A DNA stretch of 64,000 bases from Elizabethkingia sp. YR214 (GCF_003058195.1 NZ_QBUH01000009.1:62001-126000), one strand, 5' to 3'; positions 1 through 9,618 are shown, counted from the first letter of the stretch. A program made the numbers and translations. The notes: generated from the letters alone by a model not told the origin.

Positions 1-1
1 A

Positions 2-1207
2 GAAGTTTTCCATTTACTAAGAAGATCTCTTTGGGTAACAAGAGGTGAGAACTCTGCAGAGCGTCAGGCTGTAAAAAATATATTAAATGATTTAACAGCT
101 GTAGAAAGAGATAATTACTCTTCTCACTTGTATAGTGAATCAGAATGGCAGGCTGTAAACATACCTGAAGTTAAACCAACTTATGCAGATGATGCTGAAA
201 TGGTAGACGGAAGAGTAGTGATAAGAGATAATTTTGATAAAATATTAGCAAAATATCCTGAATTCCTAATCTTTGGTGAAGACAGTGGAAATATTGGAGA
301 TGTAAACCAAGGCTTGGAAGGTCTTCAGGAAAAATACGGAGTAGACCGTGTTGCCGATACAGGTATCCGTGAAGCTACAATACTAGGGCAGGGAATTGGT
401 CTTGCTATGAGAGGACTTCGTCCTGTCGCAGAGATCCAGTATCTTGACTATTTGCTTTACTGTATTCAGGGAATGAGTGATGATTTGGCGACAGTTCATT
501 ACCGTACGAAAGGTGGGCAGAAAGCTCCGGTTATTGTACGTACAAGAGGTCACCGTTTAGAAGGAATTTGGCATTCGGGATCGCCAATGGCAGGAATTCT
601 GAACTTAATAAAAGGTATTCATGTATTGGTACCAAGAAATCTTACCAAAGCTGCAGGTTTCTACAATACAATGTTGCAGTCGGATGAACCTTCTCTTATT
701 ATTGAAACTCTGAATGGATACCGCCTGAAAGAAAAGTTGCCAAACAACTTAGGTGAATTTACGGTACCGGTAGGTAAAGTAGAAATTACAAAAGAAGGAA
801 CAGACGCTACAGTAGTAACTTACGGTTCTACGTGGAGAGTTGTAATGGAAGCAGCAGCGGAATTAGAAAAACTTGGCGTGAATATTGAAGTAATAGATAT
901 TCAGTCATTGATGCCGTTTGATATATCTGAAGATATTCTGGAAAGTGTAAAGAAAACAAACCGCTTGGTAGTGGTAGATGAAGATGTACAGGGAGGTGCA
1001 ACAGCTTTCATTCTCCAGCAGGTTATTGAAAAACAAAAAGCGTTCAGACATTTAGATTCAGAACCTTTGACAATAGCAGCACAAGATCACAGACCAGCAT
1101 ACGCTTCAGACGGAGATTATTTCTCCAAACCTTCGGCAGATGATATAGTGGAGAAAATTTATGCATTAGTGCGTGAGTCGAATCCAACAAAATATCCGGA
1201 GATTTAA
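2..1207 (+). CDS. 2-oxo acid dehydrogenase E1, beta-type C-terminal part (5' end outside window)
   Basis: Thiamine-diphosphate-dependent E1 of a pyruvate or branched-chain 2-oxo acid dehydrogenase complex; this part is the beta (transketolase pyrimidine-binding plus C-terminal) half. The frame is open from base 2 with no start codon before the clear beta-type sequence (GEDSGNIGDVNQGLEGLQ, DTGIREATILGQGIGLAMRG, then the C-terminal IDIQSLMPFD and VVDEDVQGG segments). About 42 residues precede the first possible TTG start at 128, which fits the fused alpha/beta E1 common in Bacteroidota, with the alpha half upstream of the window. lpdA (E3) lies one gene downstream, supporting a dehydrogenase complex locus. 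Which 2-oxo acid is used cannot be read here. Confidence 0.88.
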   Translation, partial: EVFHLLRRSLWVTRGENSAERQAVKNILNDLTAVERDNYSSHLYSESEWQAVNIPEVKPTYADDAEMVDGRVVIRDNFDKILAKYPEFLIFGEDSGNIGDVNQGLEGLQEKYGVDRVADTGIREATILGQGIGLAMRGLRPVAEIQYLDYLLYCIQGMSDDLATVHYRTKGGQKAPVIVRTRGHRLEGIWHSGSPMAGILNLIKGIHVLVPRNLTKAAGFYNTMLQSDEPSLIIETLNGYRLKEKLPNNLGEFTVPVGKVEITKEGTDATVVTYGSTWRVVMEAAAELEKLGVNIEVIDIQSLMPFDISEDILESVKKTNRLVVVDEDVQGGATAFILQQVIEKQKAFRHLDSEPLTIAAQDHRPAYASDGDYFSKPSADDIVEKIYALVRESNPTKYPEI

Positions 1208-1220
1208 TAAATATTTTATT

Positions 1221-2051
1221 ATGAATAATATATTGAAATTTGTTTTAGCAGGTGGTTTAGGGTTAGCATTAACTTCATGCGGAACTCAGAAAAAGTTAGA
1301 AGCATTACAAACAGATTATCAGAAATGTCTGAACGATTCAGGGCAGAAAGAAAGCCTTATTCAGAGCCAGAAAGTAAGAGTTTCTTCATTGGAAGAGCAA
1401 ATTAATTTGCTTAAAAATCAAAATGTAATTTTACAGGAAAGCCTAAAAGATTGTGCAAGCAACAGCAACAAAGGATCTATGAACATAGAGAAGCTGATTG
1501 GTCAGATCAAAGAATCTCAGGATTACATCAAGAGATTACAAGATGCAAGATCTAAGCAGGACTCTCTGAATATTGCAATATCCAACAAACTGAAAAGATC
1601 TCTTGATAATATCAATGATCAGGATATCGATATTAAAGTTCAGAAAGGTGTTGTATTCATTTCATTATCCGATAAAATGTTATACAAATCCGGTAGCTAC
1701 GAAATCTTGCCTACAGCTGAGACTGTATTAGAGAAAGTAGCACGTGTAATCAATGATTATAGTGATTACGATGTAATGGTAGAAGGACACACTGATACAG
1801 ATCCGATGAAGCCGAATGCATTAATCAGAGATAACTGGGATCTGTCCGCATTGCGTGCAACTTCAGTTGTAAGAATGCTTCAGACTAAATTCGCAGTTAA
1901 TCCTTCCAGAATGACAGCCGGAGGACGTTCCGAATATGTTCCTAAAACAGATAACAATACGCCGATGGGCAAATCTGAGAACAGAAGAACAGAAATTATT
2001 GTTCTTCCTAAATTAGACCAGTTCATGCAGCTATTGGAAGCAAAAAGATAA
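1221..2051 (+). CDS. OmpA-family lipoprotein with coiled-coil stalk
   Basis: Outer-membrane lipoprotein that likely anchors the envelope to peptidoglycan. The ATG at 1221 gives an ideal lipoprotein signal ending LALTSC (lipidated Cys20); a longer in-frame start at 1173 would overlap the E1 gene and spoil the signal. Residues about 23-75 are heptad-like and rich in K/E/Q/L (coiled coil). The C-terminal third is an OmpA/MotB domain with VEGHTDTDP, a conserved LSALRATSVVRML segment and a final NRRTEI motif that forms the diaminopimelate-binding site in this family. It starts 13 nt after the E1 stop, so the two may be cotranscribed, and a strong terminator follows. Confidence 0.9.
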   Translation: MNNILKFVLAGGLGLALTSCGTQKKLEALQTDYQKCLNDSGQKESLIQSQKVRVSSLEEQINLLKNQNVILQESLKDCASNSNKGSMNIEKLIGQIKESQDYIKRLQDARSKQDSLNIAISNKLKRSLDNINDQDIDIKVQKGVVFISLSDKMLYKSGSYEILPTAETVLEKVARVINDYSDYDVMVEGHTDTDPMKPNALIRDNWDLSALRATSVVRMLQTKFAVNPSRMTAGGRSEYVPKTDNNTPMGKSENRRTEIIVLPKLDQFMQLLEAKR

Positions 2052-2070
2052 AATTGTAAATTCCTTATAA

Positions 2071-2105
2071 AAGCCTGTTTCAATAACTGAAACAGGCTTT
2101 TTTTA
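2071..2105 (+). terminator. Intrinsic terminator after the OmpA lipoprotein
   Basis: An 11-bp perfect stem (AAGCCTGTTTC / GAAACAGGCTT) with a 7-nt loop is followed by a T-run. It lies 20 nt after the lipoprotein stop codon. Confidence 0.9.
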
Positions 2106-2260
2106 TTGACTATTGAATTGAGACATAAAGTATTGCCAGCTTTGGGTATATTCTCTTTTTTGCAAAATCTGTAATAAGCTGTTTATTCTCATTTGTTCGT
2201 TTTTAGTTTCGCTATTTTTTTCACAATCTTTTTCGTAAATTCGCAATAAAATTTTTTCCA

Positions 2261-3649
2261 ATGAATTACGATATTATTGTTATAGGAAGTGGACCTGGTG
2301 GTTATGTTACTGCAATCAGAGCTTCCCAATTGGGTTTCAAAACTGCAATTATAGAGAAAGAGAATCTTGGTGGTATCTGCCTTAACTGGGGTTGTATTCC
2401 AACAAAAGCTTTATTGAAGTCTGCACAGGTTTTCAAATATATAGAACATGCTGAAGAATATGGTCTTAATAAAGTAGAACCAAGTTTTGAATTCCCGAAC
2501 ATCATCCAGAGAAGCCGTGGCGTTGCTAACAAAATGAGCAAGGGTATCGAGTTCCTGATGAAGAAAAACAAAATCGATGTAATCTTAGGTACTGCAAAAG
2601 TATTACCTGGCAAGAAAGTAGAAGTTACAGATGCTGAAGGTAAAAAACAAACTTATGCAGGTCAGAATATTATTTTAGCAACTGGTGCACGTTCCCGTGA
2701 ATTGCCAAACCTTCCGCAGGATGGCAAAAAAGTAATCGGCTACCGTCAGGCACTTAGCTTACCAGAGCAACCAAAATCTATGATTGTTGTAGGTTCTGGA
2801 GCTATTGGTGTCGAGTTCGCTTATTTCTATTCAAGTCTGGGAACTAAAGTTACTGTAGTAGAATTCTTACCAAACATTGTTCCTTTAGAAGATGAAGAAG
2901 TATCTAAGCACTTAGAAAAATCATTGAAAAAAGCGGGAATCGAGGTAATGACAAATTCTTCTGTTGAAAGCGTAGATACAACAGGTGAAGGCGTAAAAGC
3001 TAAAGTAAAAACGGCTAAAGGTGAAGTTATCCTTGAAGCAGATGTTGTACTCTCTGCAGTAGGTATCCAGGCAAATCTTGAAAATATCGGACTTGAAGAA
3101 GTTGGTATTAAAACAGATAAAGGAAGAGTTTTAGTAAATGAATGGTATCAGACAAATGTACCGGGTTACTATGCAATCGGAGATATTATCCCTACTCAGG
3201 CACTAGCTCACGTAGCATCTGCTGAAGGTATTACTTGTGTAGAGAAAATCAAAGGAATGCATGTAGATAAAATCGATTATGGCAATATTCCAGGTTGTAC
3301 TTACTGTCTTCCTGAAATTGCATCTGTTGGTTTAACAGAAAAACAAGCTAAAGAAAAAGGATACGAAATAAAAGTAGGTAAATTCCCGTTCTCTGCTAGT
3401 GGTAAAGCTACAGCAAATGGTGATACTGATGGTTTCGTAAAAGTAATTTTCGATGCTAAATATGGTGAATGGTTAGGTTGCCATATGATTGGTACAGGTG
3501 TTACTGAATTGGTAGCTGAAGCTGTTGTAGCAAGGAGATTAGAAACTACAGGTCATGAGATCATTAAATCTATCCACCCGCACCCAACATTATCTGAAGC
3601 GATAATGGAAGCGGTAGCAGCTGCTTATGGAGAAGTAATTCACATATAA
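2261..3649 (+). CDS. lpdA: Dihydrolipoyl dehydrogenase (E3)
   Basis: FAD-dependent NAD+ oxidoreductase that reoxidises lipoyl groups of 2-oxo acid dehydrogenase complexes and the glycine cleavage system in the cytoplasm. The N-terminal FAD site is GSGPGG (residues 9-14); the redox disulfide is C40-LNWG-C45; the NAD-binding GSGAIG motif lies mid-protein; the GD motif of the second FAD contact is AIGDI; the C-terminal catalytic pair is H441 and E446 in HPHPTLSE. Length 462 is normal. It has its own upstream region (209 nt after a terminator) and is followed by a terminator, so it is probably monocistronic. The nearby E1 suggests it serves that complex. Confidence 0.96.
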   Translation: MNYDIIVIGSGPGGYVTAIRASQLGFKTAIIEKENLGGICLNWGCIPTKALLKSAQVFKYIEHAEEYGLNKVEPSFEFPNIIQRSRGVANKMSKGIEFLMKKNKIDVILGTAKVLPGKKVEVTDAEGKKQTYAGQNIILATGARSRELPNLPQDGKKVIGYRQALSLPEQPKSMIVVGSGAIGVEFAYFYSSLGTKVTVVEFLPNIVPLEDEEVSKHLEKSLKKAGIEVMTNSSVESVDTTGEGVKAKVKTAKGEVILEADVVLSAVGIQANLENIGLEEVGIKTDKGRVLVNEWYQTNVPGYYAIGDIIPTQALAHVASAEGITCVEKIKGMHVDKIDYGNIPGCTYCLPEIASVGLTEKQAKEKGYEIKVGKFPFSASGKATANGDTDGFVKVIFDAKYGEWLGCHMIGTGVTELVAEAVVARRLETTGHEIIKSIHPHPTLSEAIMEAVAAAYGEVIHI

Positions 3650-3684
3650 TATAAACGTAATATAAATATTATGTGAAAAATAAT

Positions 3685-3715
3685 TAAAATCCACAGCAGT
3701 TGCTGTGGATTTTAT
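3685..3715 (+). terminator. Intrinsic terminator after lpdA
   Basis: Stem CCACAGC / GCTGTGG, extended by AAAAT / ATTTT, with a 4-nt loop and a T-rich tail, located between lpdA and the patatin gene. Confidence 0.8.
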
Positions 3716-3754
3716 AATTTTATAAACCAAATTTTTACAACACAAAATTATTAA

Positions 3755-4549
3755 ATGGATTACAGAACAGGGCTCGTACTTTCGGGAGGCGGAACTAAAG
3801 GCATTGCGCATGCAGGAGTGCTGAAGTTTCTGGAAGAGAAGCAAATAAAAGTAGATGTTATTTCCGGTACATCGGCAGGGGCGTTGGTTGGAGCATTATA
3901 TGCATACGGAAAGTCACCGGAAGATATTCTGGCCTTCTTTCAGTCTGTTCATTTTTTCAACTGGAAACATCTGGTATTTAATAAGCCGGGTATTGTAAGT
4001 TCAGATATCTTCAGAATTTATCTGGAACCTATATTTGGAAATTCAAAAATAAAGGAAAGCAGAATTCCGTTGTTGCTTACGGCTACAGACTTGGGAACAG
4101 GAACTTTGCATGTGTTTGATGAAGATACGGAAGTAATAGATGCTATTATTTCTTCCGCTGCAATTCCGGGAGTTGCTACACCATATAGTATTAATGAGGA
4201 AATATATTGCGACGGGGGTATTATTAATAATTTCCCTGCAGATTTATTAAACAATAGGGTAGAGAAAATGATAGGAGTATATCTTTCTCCTATGGAAAAG
4301 CTAAATCAGAATAAAATCAAGAGTATCCGTTCGGTTACTGAGCGCGCTTTGGAAATATTACTGTACAGATCGGAACACCATAAGTTTGAACTATGCGATT
4401 GGTTTATTCCATTGAATAAGCTAAGTACTTATGGGAGATTTGAGACAAAAAAGCAACGAACGCAGGAGATTTTTGATATTGGTTACATCTCTGCAGAGGA
4501 TACCTTTGCAGAAAGCTTATTCTATCAGGATACGAAATCCATTATATAA
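3755..4549 (+). CDS. Patatin-like phospholipase
   Basis: Probable lipid acyl hydrolase with a Ser-Asp dyad. The oxyanion-hole glycine loop (LSGGGTKGIAHAGVL), the nucleophile elbow GTSAG with Ser40, and the DGG motif with Asp153 are all present, so the enzyme should be active. No signal peptide or membrane segment is obvious, which points to a cytosolic or membrane-peripheral enzyme of the RssA/YchK type rather than a secreted toxin. Length 264 is usual for this type. Its 3' end overlaps the convergent dgkA gene by 25 bp. Substrate is not deducible. Confidence 0.9.
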   Translation: MDYRTGLVLSGGGTKGIAHAGVLKFLEEKQIKVDVISGTSAGALVGALYAYGKSPEDILAFFQSVHFFNWKHLVFNKPGIVSSDIFRIYLEPIFGNSKIKESRIPLLLTATDLGTGTLHVFDEDTEVIDAIISSAAIPGVATPYSINEEIYCDGGIINNFPADLLNNRVEKMIGVYLSPMEKLNQNKIKSIRSVTERALEILLYRSEHHKFELCDWFIPLNKLSTYGRFETKKQRTQEIFDIGYISAEDTFAESLFYQDTKSII

Positions 4550-4890
4550 GGCAGATAAACGTAAATGCCTGTTAAAACAGCCGCAAGAACTGCTATTACA
4601 ACAGCTCCGGCGGCTATATCTTTTATGATACCTATATACTGATTGTATTCAGGGTGGACAAAATCACATATTTTCTCTACACACGTATTTAGAGCTTCGG
4701 TAACCAGAACGAAGAATGATGCCATCAGTATAAGCGCTATTTCCAGTCTTTCTAATTTTAGATAAACAATAAGAAACAGGTTAACCAGAAGACCTAATAC
4801 TTCAATCTGAAAATTTCTTTCATTTTTCAGTAAGAACAAAATCCCTCTGAAAGCATTACCAAAACTTTTATGTAGAGAAGGTTTGCGCAT
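4525..4890 (-). CDS. Diacylglycerol kinase / undecaprenol kinase family protein
   Basis: Small integral membrane lipid kinase (DgkA family). Diagnostic segments are NERNFQIE near the first membrane helix, the catalytic TEALNTCVEKICD motif in the second helix, and KDIAAGAVVIA in the third. Gram-positive-like and Bacteroidota members often phosphorylate undecaprenol rather than diacylglycerol; the sequence alone does not decide. The ATG at 4890 shares one base with the TAA of the upstream M28 peptidase gene (TAATG), implying translational coupling. Length 121 is typical. The gene tail-overlaps the patatin gene by 25 bp. Confidence 0.88.
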   Translation of the reverse strand: MRKPSLHKSFGNAFRGILFLLKNERNFQIEVLGLLVNLFLIVYLKLERLEIALILMASFFVLVTEALNTCVEKICDFVHPEYNQYIGIIKDIAAGAVVIAVLAAVLTGIYVYLPYIMDFVS

Positions 4891-6248
4891 TATTCCCAAT
4901 ATTTGTCAATCATATAGATCAGTTGAGTCATAGCACTTGCTCCCAGCAAAAGTTCTCTTCTGTTAACAGCTTCAAAAATATCAGAAGCAGAGTGGTGCAG
5001 ATCAAAGTATCTTTGTGAATCAGGCATAAGTCCTACTAAAGCTACATTGTGCTTCTTCATAGGGCGAATATCTGTTCCGGAATAAGAATCAACAATATTA
5101 TAAACCCCATAAGGTTCGAATAAAGGTTTCCAGCTTTTGATTTGTGCAGATTTCTCAGGATTCATTTCCAGAAAGAACCCTCTGGGAGAATATCCTCCGG
5201 CATCACTTTCTATAGCAAAAAGATGCGGTTCCTTGCTTGTATCAAGATTACTTGCATAAGTCTCTCCACCGCGATTTCCGTTTTCTTCATTGGCAAATAA
5301 TACAGCACGTATTGTGTGATTATTTTTTACGCCAAGCTTTTTAAATGTTCTGAGTACTTCTATAGATTGTACAATACCTGCTCCGTCATCTTGCGCGCCT
5401 TCACCAACGTCCCAGGAATCCAGATGTCCACCAACAACGATAACTTTCTGATCTTTATTTCCGGTAATTTCTCCGATTACAGAATTGCTCATCACTTCAC
5501 CTTTCATTCCACAGTTGGAATTAAGCTTAGCAGTTACTTTTTGTGTTTGTATCAGTTTAGCAAGATTATCAGCTCCTCTAGGTCCGATAGCTACCGCCGG
5601 TATTTTTTCTGTTCCGTCTTCATACTTCATAGCTCCTGTATGTGGAGCATCGTCTGTAGCAGAAGATAAAGATCGGATAATTACAGCCTTTCCGCCTTTT
5701 TTAGCAACCAGAGAAGCTGTTGTAGATCTGTATTTTCCAATATCACCATAGCCTTCAAAAGTCTGAATAAAATCCTGACGAAAAGGATAGTTAAAGAATA
5801 CAATTTTACCTTTTACAGCACTTTCTGGTAATGCATTGAATTCTTCAATAGTTTTTACCAGAATTATATCTCCGGTTAAATCTTTACCATTTGTTCCTTC
5901 GGAATTTCCTAACGAAAGCATATTGACAGTCTGCCATTGTCCATTAGCTGTTTTTATATGAAGAGATTCTTTACCTCTTATCCATACCGGAACTTTTACA
6001 GGCTGAAGCCATACCTTATCTGCACCAGCATTTTTTAGTTGTTGAAGTGCCCATTGAGTTGCTTTTTCATAAGCGGCAGAACCACTTAATCTGTGGCCAA
6101 CATTTTTGGTGAGATCTCTTAGTTCTTCATAAGCTTCTCCGTGGTTTAAAATTTGTCCTGATATTTTAGAGAATACCATGGCATCGTCCTTTTGTTGGGC
6201 GAAAAAAAATCCACTCGCAATGAGTGGAATAAGCATTAGTTTTTTCAT
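4890..6248 (-). CDS. Secreted M28-family metallopeptidase (carboxypeptidase Q-like)
   Basis: Zinc exopeptidase exported through a Sec signal (MKKLMLIPLIASGFFFAQ). The signal fixes the start at 6248; the longer frame begins with TTG. A PA-like insert precedes the catalytic domain. Zinc ligands are in GGHLDSWDVG (His, Asp), AQDDGAG (bridging Asp), NEENGNRGG (Glu pair), the SDAGG segment, and the late LHHSASD His. The HLDSWDVG and DDGAG pattern resembles plasma glutamate carboxypeptidase (CPQ) dipeptidases. The stop overlaps the dgkA start, so both are probably one transcript. About 452 residues. Confidence 0.9.
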   Translation of the reverse strand: MKKLMLIPLIASGFFFAQQKDDAMVFSKISGQILNHGEAYEELRDLTKNVGHRLSGSAAYEKATQWALQQLKNAGADKVWLQPVKVPVWIRGKESLHIKTANGQWQTVNMLSLGNSEGTNGKDLTGDIILVKTIEEFNALPESAVKGKIVFFNYPFRQDFIQTFEGYGDIGKYRSTTASLVAKKGGKAVIIRSLSSATDDAPHTGAMKYEDGTEKIPAVAIGPRGADNLAKLIQTQKVTAKLNSNCGMKGEVMSNSVIGEITGNKDQKVIVVGGHLDSWDVGEGAQDDGAGIVQSIEVLRTFKKLGVKNNHTIRAVLFANEENGNRGGETYASNLDTSKEPHLFAIESDAGGYSPRGFFLEMNPEKSAQIKSWKPLFEPYGVYNIVDSYSGTDIRPMKKHNVALVGLMPDSQRYFDLHHSASDIFEAVNRRELLLGASAMTQLIYMIDKYWE

Positions 6249-6307
6249 TGCAATTCCTGTCAAGTTTTGAGTAAATCAAATTTAAGGAATTTTTGCAGGA
6301 AAAAATA

Positions 6308-7546
6308 TTATTTCATGTCATACATTACCAATGCGGTAAGCAGTTTTGGTTCAATGTAAGTACATTTTGGCGGCATTTTTTGTTTAAGATCCGATATTTT
6401 TACCAAATCCGAGAATGGTAAAGGGTGGATAGCGAATCCTACTGCATATTCACCATTATCTACCAATTGCTTGATTTCAGCAATACCTTCTACTGTAGAG
6501 TTACCTTTAGAGAAGCCAATTCTATCACTTAGTTTGGTTTCCATTCCCAAAACTTCTTTAATCACGTTACGTTCCAAGAAGTAATGATCCAGATCCTCTA
6601 AGCCTCCGGTTTTATTTCTAAGATCATGTTTGATATGAAGACTGTAGAATTTACCATCTACATACATACTCAAATGATATTTTTGTGAAGGATAATAGGG
6701 TACATCTCCTTTTTCGTGAATAACGAAGAACTTGTCTAAAGACTTTAGGAATTGTTCAGTAGATAAGCCATTCAGGTCTTTTATCAGACGGTTATAATCG
6801 TGGATTTTAATAGACTGGTTAGAAACGATATAACTATACACATAATTGAAGCCTTCCTGTCCGGTATGTTTTTTACCTTTATCCAGATGGTTTTTGGCAT
6901 TTAGTGCTGCCGAACCAATTCTGTGGTGACCATCGGCAATGTAGAATGAATCGATTTGTTCGATTACCTCTTTATATTGCTGAAGTTTCAGACGATTATC
7001 TATTCTCCATAACTTATGGCGAACGCCATTTTTATCTGTAAAGTTAGCAACCGGGACGTTTTTCTCTTCCAGATTCATCAATACTTCTATCTTGGAATTG
7101 GAAGGGTAGGTAAGCAATACCGGTTCAGCCTGAATTTTTACTTTATCCAGGTAATGGGCAAACTTTTCCTTTCTCTGCGTTATGGTTGCTTCGTGTTTCT
7201 TTATTTTTCCATTCCAGAAATCATCCACAGATGTTAGGCCCAGAAGACCACGGTAAACTGTTTTATCCGGCATTATCTGTTCGTAAAGATAAAATGCGGC
7301 ATTGTCCTGAGATAGTTTTTTATCCTGAAACAGCTCTTCAAAATTAGTTCTGACCTTTCGTAAGTTTCGGTCTACATCTTTTGATTTGCTGCATACAAAA
7401 GGCTTTAGCATTTGGACATAAGAATCGTCCACGCCAGCTTTTAGATGTAGTTCTTCTTCTGTGAAGTTATCTATAGATGCTGTTGTAAATGTTTCAACCA
7501 AATCATGGTGAGGTCTTATGCCTCGAAAGGGTTTAAATAAAGGCAT
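6308..7546 (-). CDS. DUF1015 family protein encoded with serine biosynthesis genes
   Basis: Family recognised from MPLFKPFRGIRP, the later FYIADGHHR motif and the C-terminal arrangement; biochemical role not established here. The DGHHR motif is reminiscent of the ParB/sulfiredoxin-like fold that includes free serine kinases (SerK, SbnI), so a link to phosphoserine is a reasonable inference but not proven. It starts 9 nt after the serA stop, placing it last in serC-serA-DUF1015. Length 412 and a complete N-terminus suggest an intact gene. No signal peptide or membrane helices are evident. Confidence 0.85.
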   Translation of the reverse strand: MPLFKPFRGIRPHHDLVETFTTASIDNFTEEELHLKAGVDDSYVQMLKPFVCSKSKDVDRNLRKVRTNFEELFQDKKLSQDNAAFYLYEQIMPDKTVYRGLLGLTSVDDFWNGKIKKHEATITQRKEKFAHYLDKVKIQAEPVLLTYPSNSKIEVLMNLEEKNVPVANFTDKNGVRHKLWRIDNRLKLQQYKEVIEQIDSFYIADGHHRIGSAALNAKNHLDKGKKHTGQEGFNYVYSYIVSNQSIKIHDYNRLIKDLNGLSTEQFLKSLDKFFVIHEKGDVPYYPSQKYHLSMYVDGKFYSLHIKHDLRNKTGGLEDLDHYFLERNVIKEVLGMETKLSDRIGFSKGNSTVEGIAEIKQLVDNGEYAVGFAIHPLPFSDLVKISDLKQKMPPKCTYIEPKLLTALVMYDMK

Positions 7547-7555
7547 TTCTTTCTA

Positions 7556-8506
7556 TTATAGTTTAAGTTTAATTAGTTGTTCTGCTAATTCCATTCCAAT
7601 TTTTTCCTGCGCATCAATCGTGCTGCCTCCAATATGAGGACTAAGTGATAAAGCAGGGTTCATTAATAAAGGAAGTTCGGGATTAGGTTCGTTTTCAAAA
7701 ACATCCAGTGCGGCACCAGCTATTTTGCCTTCTTCGATAAAGTCCAGTAGGGTAACTTCGTTCAGTACACCACCTCTGGCTGCGTTGACAATAAATACAC
7801 CGTCTTTCATTTTACTGAACTCCTCAGAATCCAGAATATAATGGAGTGTTTTTGCTGTATTGATACTGATAAAATCAGATCGTGTAATTACTTCATCAAG
7901 GGAAACAGAAGTTAAGCTGAAATTCACCTTTTGTCCATCGAAAAAGTCTAGTGCTACTTCTTCGGTCTTAGGTGTTCTGTTGTAACATAAAACTTTCATT
8001 CCCAGAGAAATTCCAATTTTAGCTACTTCCATTCCAATTTTACCCATTCCAATTACCCCAAGAGTTTTTCCTTTTAGTTCAAAAGCTTTAGCAAAGGATT
8101 TCTTAAGTTCATTGAATTTGGTTTCTCCCTCCAGAGGCATCAGTCTGTTCGACTCATGCAGGTTTCTGGCCAAAGAAAAGAAATGAGCAAAAACAAGTTC
8201 GGCAACAGAACGTAAAGAGGCAAGGGGCGTATTGAATACATAGATGTCTTTCTCTCTCGCATATTCCACATCAATATTGTCCATGCCAATACCTCCTCGT
8301 CCTATAATTCTTAGTGTAGGGCAGGTGTCTATCAGTTCTTTTGTTACTTTGGTTGCGGATCTTACAAGAAGAACATCCACTTCATTATCATTGATAAACT
8401 GAGCAAGATGTCCGGATGAAACGCGATTATCCAGCAGATTAATTCCTGCTTCTTTTAATGCTTTTTCCCCCGATTCCGAAATACCATCGTTAGCTAATAC
8501 CTTCAT
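7556..8506 (-). CDS. serA: D-3-phosphoglycerate dehydrogenase
   Basis: Cytoplasmic NAD-dependent enzyme for the first step of serine synthesis (3-phosphoglycerate to 3-phosphohydroxypyruvate). The Rossmann motif is GVIGMGKIG; catalytic Arg lies in VNAARGG, Glu in DVFENEP, and His in SPHIGGST. At 316 residues it is the short form lacking the C-terminal ACT regulatory domain, so classical serine feedback is not expected. It lies 53 nt downstream of serC in the same direction, which settles the choice among related 2-hydroxyacid dehydrogenases. Confidence 0.93.
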   Translation of the reverse strand: MKVLANDGISESGEKALKEAGINLLDNRVSSGHLAQFINDNEVDVLLVRSATKVTKELIDTCPTLRIIGRGGIGMDNIDVEYAREKDIYVFNTPLASLRSVAELVFAHFFSLARNLHESNRLMPLEGETKFNELKKSFAKAFELKGKTLGVIGMGKIGMEVAKIGISLGMKVLCYNRTPKTEEVALDFFDGQKVNFSLTSVSLDEVITRSDFISINTAKTLHYILDSEEFSKMKDGVFIVNAARGGVLNEVTLLDFIEEGKIAGAALDVFENEPNPELPLLMNPALSLSPHIGGSTIDAQEKIGMELAEQLIKLKL

Positions 8507-8559
8507 ATAAGATGCAAATTTACAGATTTAAAAATTTACAGAATTTTCAAATCAATTAA

Positions 8560-9618
8560 TTAGCTAATAGACTTCATAACGTCCACTAACACCTGTACAC
8601 TTTCGATTGGCAGAGCATTGTAAAGACTTGCGCGGTATCCGCCAAGACTTCTGTGTCCGTTAAGACCACTAATGCCTGCTGCTTTCCATGCTGTATCGAA
8701 AGCTTCTTTTTTAGATTCGTCAGTAAGCCTGAAAGAAACATTCATTAATGAACGGTCCTCTTTTACAGAATAACCCTCGAATAAAGGATTTCTGTCGATC
8801 TCATCATATAATAATTTAGCTTTCGTTTCATTGCGTGTTTCAGCTGCTTCTATACCACCATGCTGCTCCAGATACTGAAGTGTAAGAAGAGAAGTGTAAA
8901 CAGCAAAAACAGGTGGAGTATTGTACATACTTTCTTTATCAATATGCAACTGATAGTTTAAGTAAGAAGGCATATCTCTTCCTGTTTTTCCCAGAATATC
9001 TTTTTTTACAACAACTAATGTTGCTCCGGCAGGTCCCATATTTTTCTGTGCTCCGGCATAAATTAAATCGAACTGTGAAAAATCCAATACTCTGCTGAAA
9101 ATATCGGAAGACATATCACAGACCATTAAAGTATCTGTTTTAGGAAACTCTTTCATCTGAGTTCCGTAAATTGTATTGTTGGATGTACAGTGGAAATAGT
9201 TGTATTCGGATCCTACAGTATAATCTTTAGGAATGAATGAATAGTTCTGCTCTTTGGAAGAACCAACGATATCTACTGTACCTAGTTTTTTAGCTTCTTT
9301 AATAGCTCCTGCAGCCCATGTTCCGGTGTCCAGATATGCAGCTTTACCTTCTGTTTTCATAAGGTTGAAAGGAACCATTGCAAATTGAAGGCTTGCACCA
9401 CCTTGAAGGAAGAGTACTTCATAATCGTCTCCAAGCTTCATTAATCTTTTTACAATAGCACGCGCTTCATCCATTACGGCAACAAACTCTTTGCTTCTGT
9501 GTGAGATTTCCAGAAGGGAAAGTCCCATTCCGTTAAAATCTAAAATAGCTTCTGAAGCTTTCTGAAAAACTTCCTGAGGCAGAATACAAGGACCGGCGCT
9601 AAAATTATGTTTCTTCAT
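8560..9618 (-). CDS. serC: Phosphoserine aminotransferase
   Basis: PLP-dependent transaminase converting 3-phosphohydroxypyruvate and glutamate to O-phosphoserine, also able to serve pyridoxal phosphate synthesis. It begins NFSAGPCILP; GGASLQFAMVPFNL binds the phosphate of PLP; the Schiff-base lysine is in YAGAQKNMGPAG. Length 352 is typical. First gene of serC-serA-DUF1015. The phosphatase serB is not in this window. Confidence 0.96.
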   Translation of the reverse strand: MKKHNFSAGPCILPQEVFQKASEAILDFNGMGLSLLEISHRSKEFVAVMDEARAIVKRLMKLGDDYEVLFLQGGASLQFAMVPFNLMKTEGKAAYLDTGTWAAGAIKEAKKLGTVDIVGSSKEQNYSFIPKDYTVGSEYNYFHCTSNNTIYGTQMKEFPKTDTLMVCDMSSDIFSRVLDFSQFDLIYAGAQKNMGPAGATLVVVKKDILGKTGRDMPSYLNYQLHIDKESMYNTPPVFAVYTSLLTLQYLEQHGGIEAAETRNETKAKLLYDEIDRNPLFEGYSVKEDRSLMNVSFRLTDESKKEAFDTAWKAAGISGLNGHRSLGGYRASLYNALPIESVQVLVDVMKSIS

